NCBI RefSeq assembly: GCF_023380025.1
Contig: NZ_CP097253.1
Location: forward strand, 744,001-808,000
DNA: 64,000 nt
DNA from: Sphingomonas glaciei
GTDB taxonomy: Bacteria; Pseudomonadota; Alphaproteobacteria; Sphingomonadales; Sphingomonadaceae
Direction: 5' to 3'
Part shown: piece after piece, positions 52,528-63,437 of the stretch
How positions within the stretch are numbered: position 1 is the first letter of the stretch
Layout: each line of letters opens with the position of its first letter
Made by a program: the position numbers and the translations under genes
Notes under the pieces: model-generated
The model's database searches: none
Seen by the model: only the letters and a program-made list of their open reading frames with translations
What the model was told of the DNA's origin: nothing

Positions 52528-54378
52528 ATGCTGACTATCAACGGAATCACGGTTCGCCTTGGCGGGCGGACCATCCTCGACCGTGCCACCGCCACGATCC
52601 GCCCGAAGAGCCGCGTCGGGCTGATCGGCCGCAACGGCGCCGGCAAGTCGACCCTGATGAAGGTGATGATCGGCCAGCTCGAAGCCGACGACGGAGAGAT
52701 CGAGATGCCCAAGCGCACTCGCCTCGGCTATATCGCGCAGGAAGCGCCGAGCGGCGATGCCACCCCGTTCGACACCGTCCTTGCCGCCGATACCGAGCGC
52801 GCCGCGCTGATGATCGAGGCCGAGGATTACAGCGACATGGACCGCCTCGGCGAGGTGCATGAGCGGCTGCTGGCGATCGACGCCTACGGTGCCCCGTCGC
52901 GCGCCGCGCGGATCCTGCTCGGGCTCGGCTTCGATGAGGAAATGCAGGGCCGCCCGCTCGACAGCTTCTCGGGCGGGTGGAAGATGCGCGTGGCGCTCGC
53001 CGCCCTGCTCTTCTCCGAACCCGACATCCTGCTGCTCGACGAGCCGTCGAACCACCTCGACCTCGAAGCGACGCTGTGGCTTGAGAATTTCCTCAAGGAT
53101 TACAGCGGCACTTTGGTCGTCATCAGCCACGAGCGCGACCTCCTCAACAATGTGGTCGACACCATCCTCCACGTCGAGGGCGGCCGGCTTACGCAATATG
53201 CCGGCGGCTACGACGATTTCGAGCGGCAGCGGGCCGAGCGCGCGGCGCAGCTCGCCGCGGCCAAGGCCAGCCAGGACGCGCAGCGTGCGCGGCTGCAGGA
53301 TTATATCGCCCGCAATTCGGCCCGTGCCTCGACCGCCAAACAGGCGCAGAGCCGGGCCAAGATGCTGGCCAAGATGCAGCCGATCGCGGCAATGGCCGAC
53401 GATCCCTCGCTCAGCTTCGCCTTCCCCAGCCCGACCGAATTGAAGCCGCCGCTGATCACGCTGGAAATGGCGGCGGTCGGCTACAGCGAGACGCCGATCC
53501 TGCGGAAGCTCAACCTCAGGATCGATCCCGACGACCGGATCGCGCTGCTCGGCCGCAACGGCAACGGCAAGACCACGCTGGCCCGACTGCTTGCAGCGCA
53601 GCTCGCGCCGATGGAGGGCGGAATGACCGCCACCGGCAAGATGCGGGTCGGCTATTTCACCCAATATCAGGTCGAGGAACTGCACGGCGACGAGACCCCC
53701 CTGATGCACATGAGCCGCGCCATGGAGGGCCAGTCCCCCGCCGCGGTGCGCGCGCAGCTTGGACGCTTCGGGTTCTCGGGCGACAAGGCGACCACGCTCA
53801 CCAGCAAGCTGTCGGGCGGCGAGCGGGCGCGGCTGGCGCTGGCGCTGATCACCCGCGAGGCGCCGCACCTGCTGATCCTCGACGAGCCGACCAACCACTT
53901 GGACGTCGATGCCCGCGAGGCACTGGTCCAGGCGCTCAACGACTATGACGGCGCGGTCATACTGATCAGCCACGATCGCCACATGGTCGAGCTGACCGCC
54001 GACCGGCTGGTGCTGGTCGATGACGGCCGCGCGGTCGATTATGCCGGCAGCATCGAGGATTACATCGACCTGGTGCTCGGGCGTAACCAGCCCAAAGCCG
54101 AGGCCAAGCCCAAGGCCCCCAAGGGCGCCAAGGCCCGCGAGGACGCCAAGGCGCTGAAGAAGGCGACCGATGAGGCCGAAAAGGAGAGCCTGCGCCTTGC
54201 CGAGCAGCGCTCCGAACTGGACCGCGCCATGTTCAACCCGTCCGGCGCCGATCCCCAGTTCGCGCGCCTGTCGATGAGCGAGCTGTCGCAGCGCCGGGCC
54301 AAGGTCGCTGCCGCCCTGGAGGAAGCCGAAGCGCGCTGGATGGCGCTGGCCGAAAAGCTGGAACGCGAAGCGGCCTGA
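52528..54378 (+). CDS. ABC-F family ATPase
   Basis: 616 residues with two ATPase domains and no transmembrane helices. Walker A sequences are IGRNGAGKSTLMK and LGRNGNGKTTLAR; Walker B with signature are FSGGWKMRVALAALLF...LLLDEPSNHLDLE and LSGGERARLALAL...LILDEPTNHLDVD. The linker between domains is charged, and the C-terminal extension is an Ala/Lys coiled coil. ABC-F proteins act on the ribosome (EttA, Uup types) to rescue stalled translation. The length and coiled-coil tail point to the Uup-like group. Confidence 0.93.
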   Translation: MLTINGITVRLGGRTILDRATATIRPKSRVGLIGRNGAGKSTLMKVMIGQLEADDGEIEMPKRTRLGYIAQEAPSGDATPFDTVLAADTERAALMIEAEDYSDMDRLGEVHERLLAIDAYGAPSRAARILLGLGFDEEMQGRPLDSFSGGWKMRVALAALLFSEPDILLLDEPSNHLDLEATLWLENFLKDYSGTLVVISHERDLLNNVVDTILHVEGGRLTQYAGGYDDFERQRAERAAQLAAAKASQDAQRARLQDYIARNSARASTAKQAQSRAKMLAKMQPIAAMADDPSLSFAFPSPTELKPPLITLEMAAVGYSETPILRKLNLRIDPDDRIALLGRNGNGKTTLARLLAAQLAPMEGGMTATGKMRVGYFTQYQVEELHGDETPLMHMSRAMEGQSPAAVRAQLGRFGFSGDKATTLTSKLSGGERARLALALITREAPHLLILDEPTNHLDVDAREALVQALNDYDGAVILISHDRHMVELTADRLVLVDDGRAVDYAGSIEDYIDLVLGRNQPKAEAKPKAPKGAKAREDAKALKKATDEAEKESLRLAEQRSELDRAMFNPSGADPQFARLSMSELSQRRAKVAAALEEAEARWMALAEKLEREAA

Positions 54379-54400
54379 CGGGGCACGAACGGGGGGCACG

Positions 54401-55998
54401 ATGAACGCAGTCGAGACGTTCGAACTGGTCCTGCTGCTGCTTGCGGCGGTGGTCGGCCTCCATGCATTTGCCGACAAGCTTCGCTTTCCGCCCTCGGCTG
54501 CGCTGCTCGTCGGCGGAGGTCTCCTCGCCTTCATTCCCGGCCTGCCGCAGGTGACGCTCGATCCCGAACTGGCGTTGGTCCTTTTCCTCCCGCCGCTGCT
54601 GTTCGATGGCGCTTACTTCACCGCCTACGGACGCTTCCGCGCGCATCTGCCGGGCATCATCTCGCTGGCTGTCGGAGCGGTGGTCTTCACCACCTGCCTC
54701 GTCGCGGTTGCGGTGAAGTGGCTGGTGCCGGGCCTGCCCTGGGCTGCCTGCTTCGCGCTTGGCGCCATCGTCTCGCCTCCGGACGCCGTCTCGGCGCGCG
54801 CCATACTCCAGCGCGTCCAGCTTCCCCGCCGTTTGCAGGCTCTGCTGGAGGGCGAAAGCCTGCTCAACGACGCGACGGGACTGGTGCTGTTCCGCTTCGC
54901 CGTCGCCGCAACGTTGAGCGGTGCGTTCAGCACCGGCGAGGCGATGGCGAGCTTTGCCGTCCTCGCGCTGGGCGGAGCGGCGTTCGGGCTGATATTCGGC
55001 CGCCTGGCCGTGCTGCTGCTCAAGACGATCGAGGACCGCACCTTGTTCGTCACGACCACCGCCCTGATCTGCTGGGCGGCCTATCTTGGCGGCGAGGCGC
55101 TCCACGTTTCGGGTGTCATCGCCACCGTGGCGGCTGGCCTGGTGGTCGGCTGGTACCAGCATGAGGTGATGCCGGCGCGGGTGCGGATCCAGGGCACCGG
55201 CTTCTGGCGGACGATGATCTTCTCGCTCGAGGCACTGGTCTTCATCCTGATCGGCTTCTCGCTCCGCAGCGTGGTCGACCGGGCGGGCGGGTTCGCCGAG
55301 GTCACCGCGACCATGGCCGGTCCAGTGCTCGGCATCATCGTCGCAGTGACGGCCGCGCGCTTCCTGTGGGTGTTCGGAAGCGACGCGCTGCTCGCCCTGC
55401 TCCGCCGCGCGGGCGTGCGCCGCGCACGGCCGGTGGGGACGCGGCAGGCGGGCGTGCTGGCGTGGACCGGCATGCGAGGCGTCGTCACGCTGGCGGTCGC
55501 GCTCACCCTTCCTGACACCATGCCGGCCGCGACCTGATGCTGATCGCCGCCTTCGCCGTGATCCTGGTCACTGTGGTGATCCAGGGCGCGAGCCTCGGCT
55601 GGCTGATCCGCCGTCTCGAACCGAAGGACAGCGATCCCGCGCCGCCGATGAGCCTCCCGCAGGCCGAGGCGACGGTCGCCAAGGCCAAGCTTCGCGCGGT
55701 CGAGGCCAATGCCTATGACGAGCGTGGCGAACTGATCCATCCCCACCTGCTCGAGCAGCAGCAGGCGCGGGCGCGGGCGACCGAACGCTATGCGAGCGAC
55801 GCCGACGGCTTCATGGACGGGATCCAGTCGCATTTCGACGTCATGCTGCTAGTCATCGCGGAGGGGCGCCGCGAGCTCCTCGCCCTCCATCGCGCCGGCA
55901 AGATCGAGGACGAGGTACTGCACGACCTCGAACGTGACCTCGATCTCGAAGAAGTCAGCATCACCTTCCAGCGCGGCGCCCAGCTCGACCTTCGCTGA
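54401..55998 (+). pseudogene. CPA1 Na+/H+ antiporter, disrupted by a one-base frameshift
   Basis: Two abutting frames together make one full-length antiporter of about 530 residues. The first (54401-55537, 378 residues) has the CPA1 helices, including ALGAIVSPPDAVSARAIL and EGESLLNDATGLVLFRFAV, and stops after LPDTMPAAT. The second (55537-55998, 153 residues) starts MLIAAFAVILVTVVIQGASL and gives the last helix and cytoplasmic tail. If one G were restored in CCGG at about 55524-55526, the join would read DTMPGRDLMLIAAF, as in intact relatives. The stop and next ATG overlap (TGATG), so reinitiation could still make both halves. It could equally be a sequencing or assembly error. Confidence 0.85.
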
Positions 55999-56045
55999 GG
56001 CCCACGCGTTGCGGCGACGGCCCTCCCCTGCTAGCGGGCGCGGCC

Positions 56046-57365
56046 ATGGTTCCACGCTATTCCCGCCCCGCCATGACCGCCATCTGGACGGCTGAAAACC
56101 GCTTTCGCATCTGGTGGGACATCGAAGTCTTCGCCGCGGAGGCGATGGGCGAGATCGGGATGATCCCGCAGGAGGACGCCGCCAGGATCCTCGCCGCGCG
56201 CGACCGGATCGAGCCGATCGACGTGCCGGCGATCGACGCGATCGAGGCGGTCACCAAGCATGACGTCATCGCCTTCCTGACATGGGCCGGCGACAAGCTG
56301 GGCGACGAGCGCCGTTGGCTGCACCAGGGGATGACCAGCAGCGACGTGCTGGACACTGCGCTCAACGTCCAACTGACGCAGGCCGCCGACATTCTGATCG
56401 AGGACCTGAAGCAATTGCTGGCGGTGCTCGAACGGCGCGCTTTCGAGCATAAGCTGACGCCCACTATCGGCCGCAGCCACGGCATTCACGCCGAGCCGGT
56501 CACCTTTGGCCTCAAGCTAGCACAAGCCCACGCCGAGTTCGCCCGCAACCTGAAGCGTCTCGAGGCAGCACGCGAAGAGATCGCCACCTGCGCCATCTCT
56601 GGCGCGGTGGGCACCTTCGCCAATATCGATCCCCGGGTCGAGGAGCATGTCGCCAGGCGGCTTGGCCTGACCCCGGAGCCGACCTCGACCCAGGTCATTC
56701 CGCGCGACCGCCACGCCATGTTCTTTGCGGTGCTTGGCGTGATCGCCTCGAGCATCGAGCGGCTCGCGACCGAGGTCCGCCACCTGCAGCGGACCGAAGT
56801 GCTGGAGGCGGAGGAATATTTCTCGCCTGGCCAGAAGGGCTCCAGCGCGATGCCGCACAAGCGCAATCCGGTGCTGACCGAAAACCTCACGGGCCTCTCG
56901 CGGGTGGTCCGCAGCGCCGTCCTGCCGGCGATGGAGAATGTCGCGCTGTGGCATGAGCGGGACATCTCGCACTCCAGCGTCGAGCGCTTTATCGGCCCGG
57001 ACGCGACCATCACCCTCGACTTCGCGCTGGCGCGGCTGACGGGCGTCATCGACAAGCTTCTGATCTACCCCGAGCGGATGCAGAAGAACCTCGACCGGAT
57101 GGGCGGGCTGGTCCACTCGCAGCGTGTGCTGCTGGCGCTGACCCAGGCAGGGCTCAGCCGCGAGGACGCCTATGCCAAGGTCCAGCGCAACGCGATGATG
57201 GTGTGGGAGTCGGACGGCGCCCTGTCGCTGCTCGACCTGCTGAAGGCCGACCCCGAGGTCACCGCCGTTCTGCCGCCCGAAAAGCTCGAGGAGAGCTTCG
57301 ACCTCGGCTACCATTTCCGCCAGGTCGACACGATCTTCGAGCGGGTGTTCGGTCCCTCCGCCTAG
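56046..57365 (+). CDS. purB: Adenylosuccinate lyase
   Basis: 439 residues. The fumarase/aspartase superfamily signature is GSSAMPHKRNP near residue 263; MVPRYSRPAMTAIW is the canonical start and the catalytic His stretches are in HDVIAFLTW and GRSHGIHAEP. It makes AMP and also AICAR by releasing fumarate, at two steps of purine synthesis. Its stop overlaps the convergent hydrolase gene by four bases. Confidence 0.97.
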   Translation: MVPRYSRPAMTAIWTAENRFRIWWDIEVFAAEAMGEIGMIPQEDAARILAARDRIEPIDVPAIDAIEAVTKHDVIAFLTWAGDKLGDERRWLHQGMTSSDVLDTALNVQLTQAADILIEDLKQLLAVLERRAFEHKLTPTIGRSHGIHAEPVTFGLKLAQAHAEFARNLKRLEAAREEIATCAISGAVGTFANIDPRVEEHVARRLGLTPEPTSTQVIPRDRHAMFFAVLGVIASSIERLATEVRHLQRTEVLEAEEYFSPGQKGSSAMPHKRNPVLTENLTGLSRVVRSAVLPAMENVALWHERDISHSSVERFIGPDATITLDFALARLTGVIDKLLIYPERMQKNLDRMGGLVHSQRVLLALTQAGLSREDAYAKVQRNAMMVWESDGALSLLDLLKADPEVTAVLPPEKLEESFDLGYHFRQVDTIFERVFGPSA

Positions 57366-58279
57366 CGCCGGCGGGCCGGCTGCAGCTTCGGCTTCAGCTC
57401 GTCGTACATCGTTTCGACGAAACGATCGGGCTTGATGAAGCCGGTGGTCGAAACCTTGCCGTCGTAAGCCGCCGTCGGGCGCGAGGCGACGACCTGCGCC
57501 TTGGTCCGGCCCGCCCTTATCACCGCCGCGACCTTGGCGCGGATGTCGACCAGCATGGCGTGATAGGCCTGCAGATCCTCGCGGGTCGCGACCGGACCGT
57601 GGCCAGGGATGACCTTGCCGCCCGGTTTGACGATGCCGAGAGCGGTCTTGGCCGCTGCGATCATCCCGTCGATCGAGCCGCCGCTTTCGCGGTCGATGAA
57701 GGGATAGGTCGCCTTGAAGAAGAAGGTGTCGCCCATGTGGAGCACGTTGGCGCCGGTCCAGTAGACCAGCGCGTCGCCGTCGGTATGCGCATTGTCGACA
57801 TGCACGATGCGGATGTCGTCACCGTTGAGGTGGAAGGTCACCCCTTGCGCGAAGGTCACGACTGGGAGCCCGGCCTTGGGCGTCGCCTTCAGCGTCTGGT
57901 TCATCTGCTTGGAAAAGGTGTCGACGCTCATCCGGCGGCGTACATTGTCATGCGCGACGATGACGGCGCCGGCACGGCCAAACGCCTCGTTCCCGCCCGT
58001 GTGGTCACCATGCCAGTGGGTGTTGATGACGAAGCGGATCGGGTCAGCATCGACCGACTTCACCGCCGCGTCGATTTTGGGCACCAGCGGCGCGAACTGG
58101 TCGTCGATGATGACGTTGCCGTCCTCGCCATAGCTGAGGCCGATGTTGCCCCCCGCACCGAACAGCACCGCTACGCCGGGGGCGATGCGCTCGACCTTCA
58201 CCTCGACCTTGGAATAATCCTGCTGGGCAGTGGCCGGGCTGGCAATCGTGGCGAGTAGAATGAGGCTCAAGCGGCGCAT
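57362..58279 (-). CDS. Secreted MBL-fold metallo-hydrolase
   Basis: 305 residues from ATG 58279. A Sec signal (RRLSLILLATIASPATAQ) precedes a metallo-beta-lactamase domain with the zinc motif THWHGDHTGG near residue 97, then DNAHTDGDALVYW and GHGPVATR. The overall pattern is that of secreted MBL proteins related to quinoprotein-relay or class B hydrolases; the substrate cannot be stated and beta-lactamase activity is not implied. Confidence 0.87.
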   Translation of the reverse strand: MRRLSLILLATIASPATAQQDYSKVEVKVERIAPGVAVLFGAGGNIGLSYGEDGNVIIDDQFAPLVPKIDAAVKSVDADPIRFVINTHWHGDHTGGNEAFGRAGAVIVAHDNVRRRMSVDTFSKQMNQTLKATPKAGLPVVTFAQGVTFHLNGDDIRIVHVDNAHTDGDALVYWTGANVLHMGDTFFFKATYPFIDRESGGSIDGMIAAAKTALGIVKPGGKVIPGHGPVATREDLQAYHAMLVDIRAKVAAVIRAGRTKAQVVASRPTAAYDGKVSTTGFIKPDRFVETMYDELKPKLQPARRR

Positions 58280-58329
58280 GATGGTCTCCCTAAGCGCCGA
58301 GCCTAGCCGACGGAGATCATGCTGCAAGC

Positions 58330-59379
58330 TTAGCCTTCCGGCGGTATCAGCAGTTCCTCGGCAAGCTTTCCAATCACAGATTGCTCGAGATCGCCGTTGT
58401 TGAGGATCACGACCGTTCGATCTGCCGCGATGTCGTGCGCCAGATGGGCGCGGTAGGCCCCGACCTTGCCGGTCTGCCAGGCCGTGTTGCGTCCGCCCAG
58501 CACGCGCATCCGTCCGCCAAGCGCGTAATTTTCGTCAGGGACACGGACGCGGGTGAGCTCGACCAGTGATCTGCGGCGAAGCACGCGTCCCGCGAAGACA
58601 TGATGCGCCAAGGACGCCAAATCCGCCGCCGTCGCATGGACGTTGCCGCTCGCTCCCCCGAACGGAGGCACGAGGCCGAGCTTCAATGCGCCATTGGCAG
58701 CGTAGGCCTGAGCGACACCGGGGGCCGTGGGATGAGCGGTGTCGATGAACCCTGCCTGGGTCAGCCTGGCCGGACGCAGGACCTCGTTGGCGATGATCGC
58801 CTCGAAGGGCCGGCCCGTCACCCGCTCGATTGCGGCGTGAACTAGGACCCAGTTGAAGAAGGAATAGTCGAAGCGCTCGCCCGGCGCGAAGGCCAGCATG
58901 CCGGACGCGAAGCGTCGGACGATCTCTGCCGATCCGGCGGTCGATGCGCGAAACGAAGGATCAGCCGCGGCGGCGCGCCCGACAAGATCGGGAATACCGC
59001 TGTTATTGGCGAGGAGATTGTCGAGCGGGACAGCGGCGAAGGCCTTGCCAAGTTCCGGAAGGTACCGCCCGATCGGCGCGCGCAGCGACATCCGGCCCCG
59101 CTCCGCCAGCCTAAGGACCGCGATAGCCGTCAGCCACTTGGTGATCGATCCGATGCGGAACGAAGTCGAAGGTTCGATCGGCAGGCCCTTCTCGCGGTCG
59201 GCAAGGCCGGCCATGAAGACATCGTGGAGGCGTCCGCCACGGGCCTGCGCAACGATCCCGCTGAAACGGTGCGCACTCGCGAAACGACGAAGCCTACTAG
59301 TCGTCGCAGGTGACCCGCGAAGCGGCGAGGTCAGGGACAGCGCGGCCCCGCCGGCCAACACCATTCGACGCGAAAACAT
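58330..59379 (-). CDS. Serine hydrolase, class C beta-lactamase-like family
   Basis: 349 residues. A Tat-like signal starts the protein (SRRMVLAGGAALSL). The nucleophile motif SITK is at about residue 77, and the region where Y-x-N is expected reads FDYSFFNW, so the second motif departs from YSN. A C-terminal WQTGKVGAYRAH holds the third motif. The family covers esterases, peptidases and penicillin-binding-like enzymes. It converges on the MBL gene's 5' region only by proximity (50 bases); dnaJ lies beyond its start on the same strand. Confidence 0.84.
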   Translation of the reverse strand: MFSRRMVLAGGAALSLTSPLRGSPATTSRLRRFASAHRFSGIVAQARGGRLHDVFMAGLADREKGLPIEPSTSFRIGSITKWLTAIAVLRLAERGRMSLRAPIGRYLPELGKAFAAVPLDNLLANNSGIPDLVGRAAAADPSFRASTAGSAEIVRRFASGMLAFAPGERFDYSFFNWVLVHAAIERVTGRPFEAIIANEVLRPARLTQAGFIDTAHPTAPGVAQAYAANGALKLGLVPPFGGASGNVHATAADLASLAHHVFAGRVLRRRSLVELTRVRVPDENYALGGRMRVLGGRNTAWQTGKVGAYRAHLAHDIAADRTVVILNNGDLEQSVIGKLAEELLIPPEG

Positions 59380-59415
59380 GGAAACCCCCGACTGAACGCA
59401 ACTAGTGTGCGTTTC

Positions 59416-60534
59416 CTATCCCAGCGCGTCCTTGATGCGAGAAAAGAAACTCTTCGCATTGGGACATTCCTCGCCGGTCTCGGTTTCCCGGAATTGGCAC
59501 AGGATTTCCTTCTGCTTGGCGGTCAGGCGGGTCGGGGTCTCGACCAGGATGCAAGCGACCATGTCGCCCCTGCCGCGGCCGCTGAGGACCGCCATGCCCT
59601 TGCCGCGCAGGCGCAAGGTCTCGCCCGACTGGATGCCGGCGGGGATCTTCACCTCGATCTTCTCGCCGTCGATGCCGGGGACGTGGATCGATCCGCCCAG
59701 CGCCGCGGTGGTGAAGCTGACCGGGCAGTCGGCGACAAGGGTGGTGCCCTCGCGGCTGTAGATGGCGTGCCGCTTGAGGTGCACGAACAAGTAGAGGTCG
59801 CCGTTGGGTGCGCCGCGCACGCCCGCTTCGCCTTCGCCCGCCACCCGGATGCGGGTGCCCTCGTCGACACCGGCCGGAACCTGGATGGTCAGCGTACGAC
59901 GCTTGAGGGTACGGCCCTCGCCCTGGCAGACCGGACAGGGATCGGCGATCGTCACGCCGTGGCCGTGGCAGGTCGGGCAGCTGCGCTCGACCACGAAGAA
60001 GCCCTGCTGGGCACGGACCTTGCCAGCCCCGCCGCAGGTGTTGCAGCGCTCGGGCACCGCCGTCCCGCGCGCGCCATCGCCTTCGCACGGCTCGCACGGC
60101 GCCATCGTCTCGATGTCGATGGTCGCCGACTTGCCGCCGAAGCTTTCCTCCAGCGTCAGCTCGAGGTCGTAGCGCAGGTCCGCGCCGCGCGCCGCATTTT
60201 GCCGGCCGCCGCCGCGCGGATCCATGAACTCGCCGAAGATCGACGAGAAGATATCGGAGAAGTCGGCGCTACCGCCGCCGAACCCCCCGGCCCCGGCCCC
60301 GCCATTCTGGAAGGCGGCGTGGCCGAAACGGTCATAGGCCGCGCGCTTCTGCGGGTCCTTGAGGCAGTCGTAAGCCTCGTTCAATTGCTTGAACTTGGCG
60401 GTGCGCTCCGGACAGCCGCCATGGCGATCGGGATGGCACTCCATCGCGGCCTTGCGAAACGCGGCCTTGATGGCCTTTTCATCGGCGCCGCGCTGGACGC
60501 CGAGCAATTCATAATAATCTACATGGATGGTCAT
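59416..60534 (-). CDS. dnaJ: Chaperone DnaJ
   Basis: 372 residues. The J domain has the HPD triad (ECHPDRHGG), followed by a Gly-rich linker (FGGGSADFSD) and four CxxCxGxG zinc modules: CEPCEGDG, CNTCGGAG, CPTCHGHG and CPVCQGEG. It stimulates DnaK ATPase and delivers substrates. It follows dnaK by 58 bases that hold a perfect 12-bp hairpin. Confidence 0.97.
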   Translation of the reverse strand: MTIHVDYYELLGVQRGADEKAIKAAFRKAAMECHPDRHGGCPERTAKFKQLNEAYDCLKDPQKRAAYDRFGHAAFQNGGAGAGGFGGGSADFSDIFSSIFGEFMDPRGGGRQNAARGADLRYDLELTLEESFGGKSATIDIETMAPCEPCEGDGARGTAVPERCNTCGGAGKVRAQQGFFVVERSCPTCHGHGVTIADPCPVCQGEGRTLKRRTLTIQVPAGVDEGTRIRVAGEGEAGVRGAPNGDLYLFVHLKRHAIYSREGTTLVADCPVSFTTAALGGSIHVPGIDGEKIEVKIPAGIQSGETLRLRGKGMAVLSGRGRGDMVACILVETPTRLTAKQKEILCQFRETETGEECPNAKSFFSRIKDALG

Positions 60535-60549
60535 GACGCAACCTCAAGC

Positions 60550-60586
60550 CGTCGTCCCTGCCGAGGCGCGCCCAGCAGGGACGACG
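60550..60586 (-). repeat. Perfect 12-bp hairpin between dnaK and dnaJ
   Basis: CGTCGTCCCTGC (60550-60561) and GCAGGGACGACG (60575-60586) pair exactly around a 13-base loop. No T run follows, so it is not an obvious terminator. It lies between dnaK and dnaJ where it could stabilise the dnaK message or reduce dnaJ output; it may also be a REP-type palindrome. Confidence 0.85.
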
Positions 60587-60592
60587 TAATCA

Positions 60593-62521
<1,929 letters not shown>

Positions 62522-62590
62522 ATTATTCTACCCTTTCAGTCGCCCCCGGACGCCCATTCGAAGGCACGTCCGTGTCATTGTTCTGGCGGC

Positions 62591-62619
62591 GATATAGGAA
62601 TGGTCGAAACGGCGACAAG
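62591..62619 (-). promoter_or_regulatory. Putative RpoH (sigma-32) promoter of dnaK
   Basis: Minus strand: CTTGTC (62619-62614), 15-base spacer, CCTATATC (62598-62591). The CTTG -35 and CCTATAT -10 fit the alphaproteobacterial heat-shock consensus. It starts about 70-75 bases upstream of the dnaK ATG. The rest of this 172-base spacer shows a small inverted repeat at 62669-62689 after fabG and nothing else. Confidence 0.55.
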
Positions 62620-62693
62620 GAGTTGGTGTTGCAGAGATGCAATACGGCTATGGGATTAGCATCGCCGCCCGGGAACCATTCGGGCGCGGACTC

Positions 62694-63437
62694 TCAAACC
62701 ATCGCCATCCCGCCATTCACGTGCAGTGTCTGGCCGGTGACGTAGCCGGCCTCGCGGCTGGCAAGATACACCACCGCGGCCGCGACGTCCTCGCCTTTGC
62801 CCATCGCCCCCGACGGGATCTTGGACAGGATAGCGGCCCGCTGCGCCTCGTTGAGCGCCTCGGTCATAGCCGAGGTAATGAAGCCGGGCGCCACGCAATT
62901 GACGGTGATGTTACGGCTGGCGAGTTCCTGCGCCGCCGCCTTGCTCATGCCGACCAGCCCGGCCTTGGAGGCGACGTAATTGACCTGACCCGGATTGCCG
63001 GTCTGGCCGACCACCGAGGTCACGCTCACGATGCGCCCGAAGCGGGCCTTCATCATCGGCTTGGCCGCCGCGCGCATCAGGCGGAAGGCGGCCTCGAGAT
63101 TGATCGCAATGACGCTCTCGAATTCCTCGTCCTTCATCCGCATCAGCAGGTTGTCGCGGGTCACCCCGGCATTGTTGACCAAGATGTCGAGCTTGCCGCC
63201 GAGCGCCTCGACCGCCTGCGGGACGAGTGCGTCGACCGCCGCGCCGTCCGACAGGTTGCACGGCAGCGCGACATGGTCCCCGCCGAGGCCCGCGCGAAAG
63301 GCTTCGAGCTTGTCGGCATTGGACCCGCTGACCGCCAGCCGGGCGCCCTGCGCGCTAAGCGCCTTGGCAATGGCGCTGCCAAGGCCGCCCGAGGCGCCGG
63401 TGACGAGCGCGGTCATTCCGGTGAGATCAAACATCAT
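62694..63437 (-). CDS. fabG: 3-oxoacyl-[acyl-carrier-protein] reductase FabG
   Basis: 247 residues. The SDR NADP motif is TGASGGLGSAIAK (residues 12-24), and the catalytic tyrosine and lysine are in NYVASKAGLVG. It reduces 3-ketoacyl-ACP in each round of fatty-acid elongation. The ATG overlaps the fabD stop (ATGA), the common fabD-fabG coupling; acpP is not next but would lie outside or elsewhere. Confidence 0.96.
   Translation of the reverse strand: MMFDLTGMTALVTGASGGLGSAIAKALSAQGARLAVSGSNADKLEAFRAGLGGDHVALPCNLSDGAAVDALVPQAVEALGGKLDILVNNAGVTRDNLLMRMKDEEFESVIAINLEAAFRLMRAAAKPMMKARFGRIVSVTSVVGQTGNPGQVNYVASKAGLVGMSKAAAQELASRNITVNCVAPGFITSAMTEALNEAQRAAILSKIPSGAMGKGEDVAAAVVYLASREAGYVTGQTLHVNGGMAMV

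Noticed and set aside
58330..59379. Calling the serine hydrolase an AmpC beta-lactamase resistance gene
   Set aside because: The second motif is YSF rather than Y-x-N, and the family is mostly esterases and peptidases; resistance cannot be supported.
62669..62689. CGCCCG/CGGGCG stem after fabG
   Set aside because: Six pairs with a nine-base loop and no T run; not strong enough to call a terminator.
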